Assembly (NCBI RefSeq): GCF_001507645.1
Contig: NZ_CP013909.1
Span: 992,001 to 1,056,000 of the forward strand
Direction: 5' to 3'
DNA: 64,000 nucleotides
Source: Hymenobacter sedentarius
Lineage (GTDB): Bacteria; Bacteroidota; Bacteroidia; Cytophagales; Hymenobacteraceae
Numbering within the stretch: position 1 is the first letter of the stretch; each line of letters starts with the position of its first letter. The notes beneath the pieces were generated by a model. It was given only the letters and a program-made list of their open reading frames with translations. It searched no databases and was not told the DNA's origin. Shown here one piece after another: positions 36,144 to 44,182 of the stretch. A program made the translations under genes and the position numbers.

Positions 36144-36183
36144 AACAAAAGCGCCTTCTCCGGCTGGGGAAGGCGCTTTTGTT
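36144..36183. terminator. Terminator after the SGNH lipoprotein gene
   Basis: 15-bp perfect stem (aacaaaagcgccttc and its complement) around a 10-nt loop, with A- and T-runs on the two sides. It separates the convergent SGNH and ypdA genes. TTGAGCTA (36208-36215) lies between it and the ypdA stop. Confidence 0.9.
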
Positions 36184-36227
36184 TTGGGCATTGCGAGCAG
36201 TACTAAATTGAGCTAGCGTCAGTCGGC

Positions 36228-37205
36228 CTACGCCAGTTGAGTTGGCACTTGAGCGGCCAGGTGCGCCGCGATGAGCTGCGCGTGGTGGCGCCCATTCTCA
36301 ATAAACCAGCGGCTGGTGGCGCGGCCTCCGCACACGGTACCGGCCACGAACAGGCCCGGCCGGGTGGTCTGGTGGGTGGCAGGGTCAAAAAGCGGGGCGC
36401 AGGCCTCGTCGTCGGGGTTGGGCTCGATGCCGAGGCGGCCGAGCAGGGCCTCGTCGGGGTGGTAGCCGGTGAGGGCGTACACAAAGTTGGTGGGCAGGGT
36501 AAGGGGCCCTTCGGGCGTGAGCACCTCTACCGCATCGGGCCGAATGGCGGTGATGGTAGTGTTGAAGTGCGCCGTGATGCGGCCTTCGGCAATGCGATTG
36601 ACGAGGTCGGGGCGAATCCAGTACTTCACGGAGTCGCTCACGGCGGGGCCGCGCACGATGAGCGTGACCTTGGCGCCGGCCCGGGTGAGCTGCAGGGCAG
36701 CTTTAGCCGAGGAATTCTTGGCCCCAACCACCACCACGTGCTGGGTGACGTGCTCGTACGGTTCTTTGTAGTAGTGGCTGACGTGGGGCAGATCTTCGCC
36801 GGGCACGTTGAGCAGGTTGGGCAGGTCGTAGAAGCCAGTGGCCACCACCACGTTGCGGGTGCGGATTTCGCCTTTGTCGGTTTGTACCGTGAAGTCTCCC
36901 TGCTCGCCTTGCAATGCCAGCACCTTTTCGTGCAGACGCAGCTCAAGTTTCTCGGTGGCGGCCACGCGGTGGTAGTAGTCGAGGGCGTCTTCGCGCAGGG
37001 GCTTGTAGTGGCTGGTGGGGAAAGGATATCCGCCGATTTCCAGCAATTCGGGCGTGGAGAAAAACTCCATGTTGGTGGGGTACCCGATAATGGAATTGAC
37101 CAGGGCGCCTTTTTCTACCACGGCCGTGCGCAGGCCGCGGCGCTGGGTTTCGAGGGCGCAGGCCAGGCCCACGGGGCCGGCACCAATGATGAGAACGTCG
37201 AGCAT
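36228..37205 (-). CDS. ypdA: YpdA-family bacillithiol disulfide reductase-like flavoprotein
   Basis: 325-residue thioredoxin-reductase-like flavoprotein without a CxxC pair in the NAD domain, which is the YpdA family trait. FAD motif GAGPVG (8-13), NSIIGYPTNMEFFSTPELLEIGG (family signature), NADPH-binding VVVVGAKNSSAKAAL and a late C near GLFVAGTVCGG. YpdA regenerates bacillithiol from its disulfide; some Bacteroidota make this thiol. Starts at ATG 37205, 5 nt from an inverted-repeat element. Confidence 0.87.
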   Translation of the reverse strand: MLDVLIIGAGPVGLACALETQRRGLRTAVVEKGALVNSIIGYPTNMEFFSTPELLEIGGYPFPTSHYKPLREDALDYYHRVAATEKLELRLHEKVLALQGEQGDFTVQTDKGEIRTRNVVVATGFYDLPNLLNVPGEDLPHVSHYYKEPYEHVTQHVVVVGAKNSSAKAALQLTRAGAKVTLIVRGPAVSDSVKYWIRPDLVNRIAEGRITAHFNTTITAIRPDAVEVLTPEGPLTLPTNFVYALTGYHPDEALLGRLGIEPNPDDEACAPLFDPATHQTTRPGLFVAGTVCGGRATSRWFIENGRHHAQLIAAHLAAQVPTQLA

Positions 37206-37209
37206 ATGA

Positions 37210-37310
37210 TGTAGGGGCGAGGCTTGTCCCCGCCCGTAGTTGAACGATAAGCGTTGATTAACGGTGCAACTGGCGCAAAGGCCCGGGCGGGGACAAGCCC
37301 CACCCCTACA
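37210..37310. repeat. Inverted repeat (gtagggg...ccccgcccg) between ypdA and the methyltransferase
   Basis: Arms 37210-37236 and 37284-37310 are 27 nt each and complementary at 25 positions; the loop is 47 nt. The element fills almost the whole gap between divergent genes. Its right end supplies the first bases of TACATTTG, a -7 element for the methyltransferase gene. Confidence 0.9.
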
Positions 37311-37314
37311 TTTG
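37307..37314 (+). promoter_or_regulatory. Methyltransferase -7 element, 4 nt from the start codon
   Basis: Exact TACATTTG followed by tacc and the ATG at 37319, so a leaderless transcript is predicted. The first half of the element belongs to the inverted repeat. Confidence 0.5.
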
Positions 37315-37318
37315 TACC

Positions 37319-38233
37319 ATGCGTACCTGTAACTTGTGCGGCGGCTCCGATTTTAAAAAGCTGCCCTTTTACTACGAATTTGAAGGCCAAAAGCTACAAG
37401 GCACCCAGTGCCGCAGTTGCGACCTGATGTTTCTAGACCCCCAACCTACACCGGCGCAGCTGGAGCGACTGTACGGCAAGGATTACTTCACCGAGCGGCC
37501 CAACTACGACCGCACGCAGCAGGACGTCGTGTTCATCGAAGAAGGCCAGAAGCAGGACGCTCTAAACCAGGTTCGGCCCGACAAGTTCACCAACTACATG
37601 CTGGCCAAGTACCCTGGCCGCAAGTTCCGCTACCTCGACGTGGGCTGCGGCCCCGGCTACACCCTCAAAAGCCTGGAGAAATTGGGCTGGGAAGCGCACG
37701 GCCTGGAAATCTCCGAGCACGCCGCCGACTTTGCCCGCCGCGAGCTCAACCTGCCCGTGGTAACCGGCAACATCGAAACCACCGAGGACTTCCACGAAAA
37801 CCAGTTCGACCTCGCCTACATGGGCGACGTGCTCGAGCACCTGCTCTCGCCAGCCGCCACGCTGGCCAAGTTCCACCGCATCCTGGAGCCGGGCGGGCTG
37901 CTGGTGCTGGCCTTGCCGGCTACCCTCAACTTGCCCACCGTGCGCCTGGGATTCGCGGCCTACGGCGTGCTGGGCAAGGAGCGCAAGATGGACATCCCGC
38001 CCTATCACCTGTTCGAGTTCACGCCGGCCACCATCACCAAGATGCTCAAGAAGCAAGGCTTCGAAGTAGTGGAGCTGCTGAACCCGGTGAAGCCGCCGAA
38101 GTATATTCGTCTGGGTGGCAGCGTGGTAGAGAAGGTGAGCAAGCTGGCTGGGCAATACCCGACTTACTACTTGAACAAGCTGACGGGCCGGTTTGGCGAC
38201 CGGATGTTTGTGGTGGCGCGGAACGTGAAGTAG
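37319..38233 (+). CDS. Class I SAM-dependent methyltransferase with zinc-finger N-terminus
   Basis: 304 residues. The N-terminus has two CxxC pairs (C4/C7, C31/C34), a zinc-ribbon typical of the C-methyltransferase/Methyltransf_23 proteins, then the SAM motif I YLDVGCGPGYTL near residue 105-115, motif II ending in LEIS, and DLAYMGDVLEHLLSP. The C-terminal part (GKERKMDIPPYHLFEFTPATI) resembles sugar or small-molecule methyltransferases. Substrate unknown. Confidence 0.85.
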   Translation: MRTCNLCGGSDFKKLPFYYEFEGQKLQGTQCRSCDLMFLDPQPTPAQLERLYGKDYFTERPNYDRTQQDVVFIEEGQKQDALNQVRPDKFTNYMLAKYPGRKFRYLDVGCGPGYTLKSLEKLGWEAHGLEISEHAADFARRELNLPVVTGNIETTEDFHENQFDLAYMGDVLEHLLSPAATLAKFHRILEPGGLLVLALPATLNLPTVRLGFAAYGVLGKERKMDIPPYHLFEFTPATITKMLKKQGFEVVELLNPVKPPKYIRLGGSVVEKVSKLAGQYPTYYLNKLTGRFGDRMFVVARNVK

Positions 38234-38518
38234 CGGAACCTCACCCCCGGCCCCTCTCCAAAAGAAAGGGGAGCTTGACGCCGCCTGTCATTGCGAGTGG
38301 AGCGCAGCGGAACGCGGCAATCCGTCCTCTCCCTGCGACGAGCCCTGAGTTGTAACAAGCCCTTTTCAAAGCAAAAAGCCCCGACTCTTCAGTAGAGCCG
38401 GGGCTTATCACATTATTAAGCTAGTCGCTGAGACCAAGACGGATTGCTTAGTCGTGCCTCCTCGCAATGACAATTAGGCTCCCCTCTCTTTTGGAGAGGG
38501 GCCGGGGGTGAGGTTCCG
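38234..38518. repeat. Nested inverted-repeat element, two families
   Basis: Outer arms 38234-38274 and 38478-38518 (41 nt, one mismatch) carry the cctcacccccggcccctctc sequence. Inside lie shorter inverted pairs: tgtcattgcgag (38286-38297) with its complement at 38461-38472, and gcaatccgtc with gacggattgc. At the centre is a GC hairpin (38376-38406). The region fills the gap between the convergent methyltransferase and htpG genes. Confidence 0.88.
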
Positions 38519-38531
38519 CCGGTGCAGTACT

Positions 38532-40355
38532 TTACAGCAATTCGGTGCTGCGCTTCACAAACTGCGTCAGGGCCTCACCTTTCAGCATGCCTTGAGCCAG
38601 CAGCGCTAGGTCGAAGGCTTGCTTGGCCAGCTTCTCGCCGTTGCCGTCGGTGGCCAGCACCTTCTGGGCTACCGGGTGGTTGGCGTTCACGGTCACGTCG
38701 TACGAATCGGGGAAGGCGCCGAACATCTGCATGCCGCCCCCGCCGCCGGTGCGCTGCATGTCCTTCATGCGGCGCATAAACTCGTTTTGGGTGATGATAA
38801 CCGGGGCGTCCTGGGGCGAGAGGGCCGCCACTTTCACGTGCATGGTGTCGTTGGCGATGGCCGTTTTGAACGTCTCCTCCAGCTTCTTCTGGTCGTCCTC
38901 GCTCAGCACGCTCTCGGTGGTGTGGTCCTTCTCGATGAGCTTGCTCACGGTGTCGGCATCCACACGCTTGAAGCTGGTTTTCTCCAGTTTCTGCTCGAGC
39001 TGGCCCACGAAGTGCGGATCGAGCACCTGGTCGAAGTTGAGCACGTCGTAGCCGCGCTCCTGGGCGGCCGCCACGAAGCTGTGCTGGTGCTCGGCGTCGT
39101 TGGTGTAGAGCACCACGGTGTTGCCGTCTTTGTCCTGCTGGTTGGCCTGGATATGCTCAGTGTACTCGGTCAGGGTAAACAGCTTGCCGTCCACGTTCTT
39201 GAGCAGCACGAAGTCCTTGGCCTTCTCGTAGAACTTCTCGTCCGAGAGCATGCCGTACTTCACAAACAAGCCGATGTCGTTCCACTTCTCCTCGTAGCCG
39301 GCCCGGTCCTTCTTGAACAGGTCGTTGAGCTTATCAGCTACTTTCTTGGTGATGTAGGTGTTGATTTTGCGCACCGCGGCGTCGGCCTGCAGGAAGCTGC
39401 GCGATACGTTCAGCGGAATATCGGGCGAGTCAATCACGCCGTGCAGCAGCATCAGGAACTCGGGCACCACGTCCTTCACCTCGTCGGTGATGAAAACTTG
39501 GCGCGAGTAGAGCTGAATTTTGTTGCGCTGAAACTGCAGCTCGTCCTTCACTTTGGGGAAGTACAGAATGCCCGTCAGGTTGAAGGGGTAGTCCACGTTC
39601 AGGTGAATCCAGAACAGGGGTTCGTCCAGGCTCATCGGGTAGAGCTCCTGGTAGAATTTCTTGTAGTCCTCGTCGGTCAGCTCCGAGGGCTGCTTGGTCC
39701 AGATGGGCGTGGTTTGGTTGATGACCTCGCCCTCGAACTCAATCGGAATGGGCAGGAACTTGCAGTACTTGGTGAGGATGGTGCGCAGACGGGCCGGCTC
39801 CAAAAACTCGTCCGAGTCGTCGGCTACATGCAGCACCACGTCAGTGCCGCGCTCGGCTTTGTCGGTGGTTTCCAGCGTGAAGGAGGTGCTGCCGTCGCAT
39901 ATCCAGTGCGCGGCTTCGGTGCCTTCCTGGAAGCTCTTCGAGTAGATTTCCACGTTGTCGGCCACCATAAAGGCCGAGTAGAAGCCCAGGCCGAACTGCC
40001 CGATAATTTGGTCTTTGGTGGCGGCGTCCTTGTCCTTGTACTTCTCCACAAACTCGGTGGCCCCGGAGAAGGCAATCTGGTTGATGTACTTCTTAATTTC
40101 CTCGGCCGTCATGCCCAGGCCCTGGTCAGAAATCGTGATTTTGCGGGCCTCTTTGTCCAAGGTCACGCGCACTTTCAACTCGCCCAGGTCGCCTTTGTAT
40201 TCGCCGAGCTGGGCCAGGCTCTTTAGCTTTTGGGTGGCGTCGACGGCGTTGCTGACCAATTCCCGCAGGAAAATCTCGTGGTCGGAATACAAGAACTTCT
40301 TGATGATGGGGAAGATGTTCTCGGTGTGGATGGAGATGGAGCCGGTTTCTTGCAT
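38532..40355 (-). CDS. htpG: Molecular chaperone HtpG (Hsp90)
   Basis: 607-residue Hsp90. GHKL ATP-binding domain with ELVSNAVDA (E32, N36), DQGLGMTAEEI and GQFGLGFYSAFMVAD; middle domain with LYSRQVFITDEV; C-terminal dimerisation domain. It refolds client proteins in the cytoplasm. ATG 40355 gives the standard MQETGSISIHTENIF start; the frame is open for 31 more codons upstream, without family similarity. The protein is slightly shorter than E. coli HtpG, as in other Bacteroidota. Confidence 0.95.
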   Translation of the reverse strand: MQETGSISIHTENIFPIIKKFLYSDHEIFLRELVSNAVDATQKLKSLAQLGEYKGDLGELKVRVTLDKEARKITISDQGLGMTAEEIKKYINQIAFSGATEFVEKYKDKDAATKDQIIGQFGLGFYSAFMVADNVEIYSKSFQEGTEAAHWICDGSTSFTLETTDKAERGTDVVLHVADDSDEFLEPARLRTILTKYCKFLPIPIEFEGEVINQTTPIWTKQPSELTDEDYKKFYQELYPMSLDEPLFWIHLNVDYPFNLTGILYFPKVKDELQFQRNKIQLYSRQVFITDEVKDVVPEFLMLLHGVIDSPDIPLNVSRSFLQADAAVRKINTYITKKVADKLNDLFKKDRAGYEEKWNDIGLFVKYGMLSDEKFYEKAKDFVLLKNVDGKLFTLTEYTEHIQANQQDKDGNTVVLYTNDAEHQHSFVAAAQERGYDVLNFDQVLDPHFVGQLEQKLEKTSFKRVDADTVSKLIEKDHTTESVLSEDDQKKLEETFKTAIANDTMHVKVAALSPQDAPVIITQNEFMRRMKDMQRTGGGGGMQMFGAFPDSYDVTVNANHPVAQKVLATDGNGEKLAKQAFDLALLAQGMLKGEALTQFVKRSTELL

Positions 40356-40491
40356 GGTATGGAAATAGGGAAACGGTGGATTGCAGACGGAATGGCCGGG
40401 CACAGGGCCGCGGGCCGCAGTCCGAGCGGCTTTCAAAGGGCGTTCCAAGGGAGGCAGGGCTGTCAGATTGACAGCGGGCGGGGCCGCAGCT

Positions 40492-41001
40492 CTACAAGCC
40501 GGGCAGGTACAACGCTTCGGGCTCCGACAGCAGATGGGACGTGTCGGGCAGTTCGGGGCCGTACACGGCGCGCCATTCGGCGAGCAGGGCCGGGAGCCGG
40601 TCCGAGAAGTCGCAGAGCCAGTGCAAGCCGGGCGTCGCCGTCAGGAAATACTGGATGTCGAACTTGATAAACGGGCGCGACATGGCAATGAGCGAGTCAA
40701 TGGCCAATTGGTTGTGCACCCGGCGGCGGTTGATGGCCAGTACCACGCGCTCGAGCGGCAGCTTCACCAGCCCCGGCATCCAGTTTATTCCCAGCCACAC
40801 TTGGTCGTACACCGAGATATCGGGAAAGCTGTTCATGTCCAGCAACATGTGCCGCACTTCCAGCCGGCGAGCCAGCTCCAGCAATTGCTCCGCGCTCTTG
40901 CGGAACGTGCGAATGTCTTCGCCCGAGGCCCATTCTACGCGCAACAAGCTCAAGGCTTCGTCGTGCTGCACAGAAAGGTCGGGAATGGTGTTATCTATCA
41001 C
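40492..41001 (-). CDS. STAS/SpoIIAA-like hypothetical protein
   Basis: 169 residues, soluble. The middle (RHMLLDMNSFPDISVYDQVWLGINWMPGLVKLPLERVVLAI) has the alternating strand-helix look of STAS-like (SpoIIAA-like) proteins that Hymenobacter-type genomes carry in many copies; I cannot be certain of the family. It starts with GTG at 41001: no ATG is available, and an exact -7 element (TATATTTG, 41030-41037 minus) lies 29 nt upstream. Confidence 0.6.
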   Translation of the reverse strand: MIDNTIPDLSVQHDEALSLLRVEWASGEDIRTFRKSAEQLLELARRLEVRHMLLDMNSFPDISVYDQVWLGINWMPGLVKLPLERVVLAINRRRVHNQLAIDSLIAMSRPFIKFDIQYFLTATPGLHWLCDFSDRLPALLAEWRAVYGPELPDTSHLLSEPEALYLPGL

Positions 41002-41029
41002 AAAAAAAGCCGGGCTAAGCCGGATGACA

Positions 41030-41037
41030 CAAATATA
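41030..41037 (-). promoter_or_regulatory. Bacteroidota -7 promoter element (TATATTTG)
   Basis: Exact TAnnTTTG match on the minus strand, 29 nt before the GTG start of the STAS-like gene, supporting that start. Confidence 0.6.
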
Positions 41038-41138
41038 CTAGCCGGATACGGAAAAGCTCATCCGCACGGCCAAGGCCGAATGATAAAAATGCAATAGCTT
41101 CGCCCCCAAGCTTCCGGGCTTCCGCCCATCTTTACACT

Positions 41139-41486
41139 ATGCACGCCCTGCGTTCCCATATCGCCCTGCTGCTGCTGCTCTGCCTCACGCGGACGCTGCT
41201 GCCCGAGGCGTGGATTCTGGCGCTGCACCCGCACGCCCACACCGCAGAACCGGCCCAAACGGCGGTTGTCGAGCACAAGGGCAAGGCGTTGCTCGGGGCC
41301 AAGCACCAGCATTGCGAGGTGGAGCAGTTTTATAACGCCGCCTTCCAGCCCGCGCTGCCGCTGCCGCTTCCCCGGCCGCGGGTAGCGCCCCGCTATGCCG
41401 CGGTGGGTGCGGCCGGGGCCGTGCGCGTGGTAGCCGGGCGGCTGCTTCGGTCGTCGGCCCTGCGCGGGCCACCTAGCCGCGCCTAG
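41139..41486 (+). CDS. Small secreted His/Cys protein preceding TonB receptors
   Basis: 115 residues with a Sec signal-like N-terminus (ALRSHIALLLLLCLTRTLL). The mature part has HPHAHTAE, then EHKGKALLGAKHQHCEVEQFYNAAFQP, that is, several histidines and one cysteine that could bind a metal, and a Pro/Arg/Ala-rich basic tail. It lies 100 nt upstream of the first of two TonB receptor genes in the same direction. I recall small HxHC proteins in front of TonB receptors in other Bacteroidota but know of no assigned function. Confidence 0.65.
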   Translation: MHALRSHIALLLLLCLTRTLLPEAWILALHPHAHTAEPAQTAVVEHKGKALLGAKHQHCEVEQFYNAAFQPALPLPLPRPRVAPRYAAVGAAGAVRVVAGRLLRSSALRGPPSRA

Positions 41487-41586
41487 CACCGGCACCGTAC
41501 AGTCTTTCTAATTGATAATCCCCTTACCGCGGCCGCGGCCGTGCCCTGGCACGAGCTGCCGGCTGGCGCGGGACTGGCTTTTTCCT

Positions 41587-44076
41587 ATGCTTCCTTCTTT
41601 CACTCGCTTTCTCTTATTTGTGGCATTGGCGGTATCTCCGATGCTGCTGGCGGCCCAGCAAATGGCACCGGCCGCGCCAGCCGCGGCGCGCGGGCGCACT
41701 GCGGCTCCGCCGTTTACGGGCCGCGTCGTCGACGCTGCCACCGGCGAGGGTCTGCCCGGCGCCAACGTCATTTTCGAAGACCTCAAGCAGGGCACGGCCA
41801 CCGGGCCCGACGGCAGCTTCAGCTTTAACAACCTACCCCGGGGCCGCTTCACGGTCCAGATTCGCTCGCTGGGCTACAATACATTGACCCAGACCGTGGA
41901 CACCGGCAGCGGCCAGCCCTTGGAAGTGAAGCTGGTGGTGGCCGCCACCGAAATCGGGCAGGTGGTGGTGACGGGTGTGTCGCAGGCCACGGAACTGCGC
42001 CGCTCGCCGGTGCCCACGTCCGTGGTGGACCGCACCCGGCTCAACCAGACGGCGGCCGGCAACATCGTCGACGCCATTGCCCACACGCCCGGCGTGAGCC
42101 AGATTACCACCGGCGCGGCCATCAGCAAGCCCGTGGTGCGCGGGTTGGGCTACAACCGCGTCATCACCCTAAACAACGGCGCCAAGCAGGAAGGCCAGCA
42201 GTGGGGCGATGAGCACGGCGTGGAGATTGACGAGTTCAGCATCGAGCGGGCCGAGATTATCAAAGGGCCGGGCTCGCTGCTCTACGGCTCCGATGCCATG
42301 GCCGGCGTCATCAACTTCGTGGCGCCCGACCCGGTGGGGGAAGGCCGCATCACGGGCGTGGCCACGGCCAACTACCAAGCCAACAACCACCAGCAGGGCT
42401 ACTCCTTCCAGAACGCCGGCAACCTGAACGGCTTCAACTGGCTGGTGCGTGGCACCCACAAGCTGGCCGGCGACTACCGCAACCGCTACGATGGCCGGGT
42501 GTACAACTCCGGCTTCAACGAAAACGACGCCAACGGCTACGTGGGCGTCAACAAAGTCTGGGGTTATTCGCACCTCACTTTCAGCTCCTTCAACCAGAAC
42601 CTTGGGCTCACCACAGGTGCGCGCGACGCGTACGGCCGCTTTACAAAGGACGTGCCCGCCGGCCACGACCGGGCCGGCGCCGACAGCACCACCGCCGTGC
42701 CCGTGACTGACGCCGACCTGCGCGGCTACGGCCTGGCCGTACCCCGGCAGCAGGTCAACCACCTGCGCGTTGGTCTCGACAACAACATCATCATGGGCGA
42801 CAAAGGCGGCCGGCTCACACTGCAAGTGAGCTACCAGCAGAACCTGCGGCGCGAATTCGGCAACGTGTTCGACCCAAACGAGACGTCGCTTTACTTCCAG
42901 CTGCGCACCCTGGACTACACCCTGCGCTACTTCCTGCCCGAGCTAAACGGCTGGCACCTGACCGTGGGCACCAGCGGCCTGCACCAGCAAAACCGCAACC
43001 TGGGCCTGGAATTCCTCATTCCAGCCTACCGCACCAACGAAGGTGGGGTCTTTGCCGTGGCCAAAAAGACCATCGGCGCGCTCGACATCAGCGGGGGCCT
43101 GCGCTACGACGTGCGCCGCATCACGGCCGATGCGCTGTACCTGGATGCCAACGAGCGGCCCACGCCCGGCAGCACCACCGGCGCCGAAACCAAGTTTCCG
43201 GGCTTTGTGAGCACCTTCGGCAACTACAGCGGCAGCCTGGGCGCGGCCTACAGTGTAAACGAGCGGCTGACGGCCAAGGGCAACCTGTCGCGTGGCTTCC
43301 GGGCGCCCAACATTGCCGAGCTGGGCTCGAATGGCAAGCACGAGGGCACCATCCGCTACGAAGTGGGCAACGACCGGCTGCAAGCCGAAACCAGCCTGCA
43401 GGTCGACGCCGGCCTGAGCTACGTGACCGACCACGTGCGCTTCAGCGTCGATGCGTTTGAGAACAGCATCAGCAACTACATTTTTACGCGCCGGCTGCTC
43501 ACCGCCTCCGGGGCCGACTCGCTCAACAACGGCGACGGCGTGTTCCGCTACGAGCAGGGCCGGGCCCGCCTCTACGGCGGCGAGGTCAGCCTCGACTTCC
43601 ACCCCCACCCGCTGGACTGGCTGCACTTTGAGAACGCCTTTTCCATGGTGCGGGCCGAGCAGCTCAACCGACCCGAGAGCGAGCGGTACCTCCCCTTTAT
43701 CCCCGCCGACCGGCTGCAGTCGGAGCTGCGGGCCAACTTCCGGCGCCAAGGCAAGCGCCTCACCAACCCCTACGCCCGGGTGCAGCTCGAGCACACCTTT
43801 GCCCAAAACCGCTTCTTCTCGGCCTTCGACACCGAAACGGCCACGCCCGGCTACACCCTCGTCAACGCCGGCCTGGGCACCGACCTGGCCAATGCGCAGG
43901 GCAAAACGCTGTTTTCGCTGTTCATCACGGCCAACAACCTCTTCGACGTGGGCTACCAGAGCCACCTGAGCCGGCTCAAGTACGCCGACTACAACTCCGC
44001 CAACGGCCGGCGCGGCGTGTTCAACCAGGGCCGCAACGTGAGCGTGCGGCTGGTGGTGCCGCTGGCGTTTAAGTAG
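41587..44076 (+). CDS. TonB-dependent receptor 1 (metal-type, CarboxypepD_reg-like)
   Basis: 829-residue outer-membrane receptor. Signal peptide, then a carboxypeptidase-regulatory-like domain (FTGRVVDAATGEGLPGANVIFEDL, about 40-115), a TonB-box-like VVVTGV, the plug (SPVPTSVVDRTRLNQTAAGNIVDAI... RGLGYNRVITLNNGAKQEGQQWGDEHG, GPGSLLYGSDAMAGVINF) and a 22-strand-type barrel ending RLVVPLAFK. Energised import of a ligand across the outer membrane. The plug and position with a CDF exporter suggest a metal or metal chelate, an inference. ATG 41587 begins the signal peptide. Confidence 0.88.
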   Translation: MLPSFTRFLLFVALAVSPMLLAAQQMAPAAPAAARGRTAAPPFTGRVVDAATGEGLPGANVIFEDLKQGTATGPDGSFSFNNLPRGRFTVQIRSLGYNTLTQTVDTGSGQPLEVKLVVAATEIGQVVVTGVSQATELRRSPVPTSVVDRTRLNQTAAGNIVDAIAHTPGVSQITTGAAISKPVVRGLGYNRVITLNNGAKQEGQQWGDEHGVEIDEFSIERAEIIKGPGSLLYGSDAMAGVINFVAPDPVGEGRITGVATANYQANNHQQGYSFQNAGNLNGFNWLVRGTHKLAGDYRNRYDGRVYNSGFNENDANGYVGVNKVWGYSHLTFSSFNQNLGLTTGARDAYGRFTKDVPAGHDRAGADSTTAVPVTDADLRGYGLAVPRQQVNHLRVGLDNNIIMGDKGGRLTLQVSYQQNLRREFGNVFDPNETSLYFQLRTLDYTLRYFLPELNGWHLTVGTSGLHQQNRNLGLEFLIPAYRTNEGGVFAVAKKTIGALDISGGLRYDVRRITADALYLDANERPTPGSTTGAETKFPGFVSTFGNYSGSLGAAYSVNERLTAKGNLSRGFRAPNIAELGSNGKHEGTIRYEVGNDRLQAETSLQVDAGLSYVTDHVRFSVDAFENSISNYIFTRRLLTASGADSLNNGDGVFRYEQGRARLYGGEVSLDFHPHPLDWLHFENAFSMVRAEQLNRPESERYLPFIPADRLQSELRANFRRQGKRLTNPYARVQLEHTFAQNRFFSAFDTETATPGYTLVNAGLGTDLANAQGKTLFSLFITANNLFDVGYQSHLSRLKYADYNSANGRRGVFNQGRNVSVRLVVPLAFK

Positions 44077-44105
44077 CACGAGCGAGGGCTCCGAACGGCT
44101 GGCAG

Positions 44106-44140
44106 GGCCCCACCGACTATGTTTGGTGGGGCCTTGCTTT
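44106..44140 (+). terminator. Terminator between the two TonB receptor genes
   Basis: GGCCCCACC pairs with GGTGGGGCC around a 10-nt loop, followed by ttgcttt. It could attenuate, rather than stop, transcription into the second receptor. Confidence 0.75.
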
Positions 44141-44182
44141 ATCTTTAAACCGGCTTTGCTCGCTGACCACAAGGCCCCCTCA

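Noticed and set aside
38619..40226. 535-residue plus-strand open frame across htpG
   Set aside because: Antisense shadow; composition (Val/Leu/His repeats) mirrors htpG codons and has no family signature.
43451..43969. Ser/Pro/Thr-rich open frame inside TonB receptor 1
   Set aside because: Out-of-frame shadow of the barrel-coding sequence; the same shadow appears in receptor 2 at 46224-46529 because the DNA is nearly identical.
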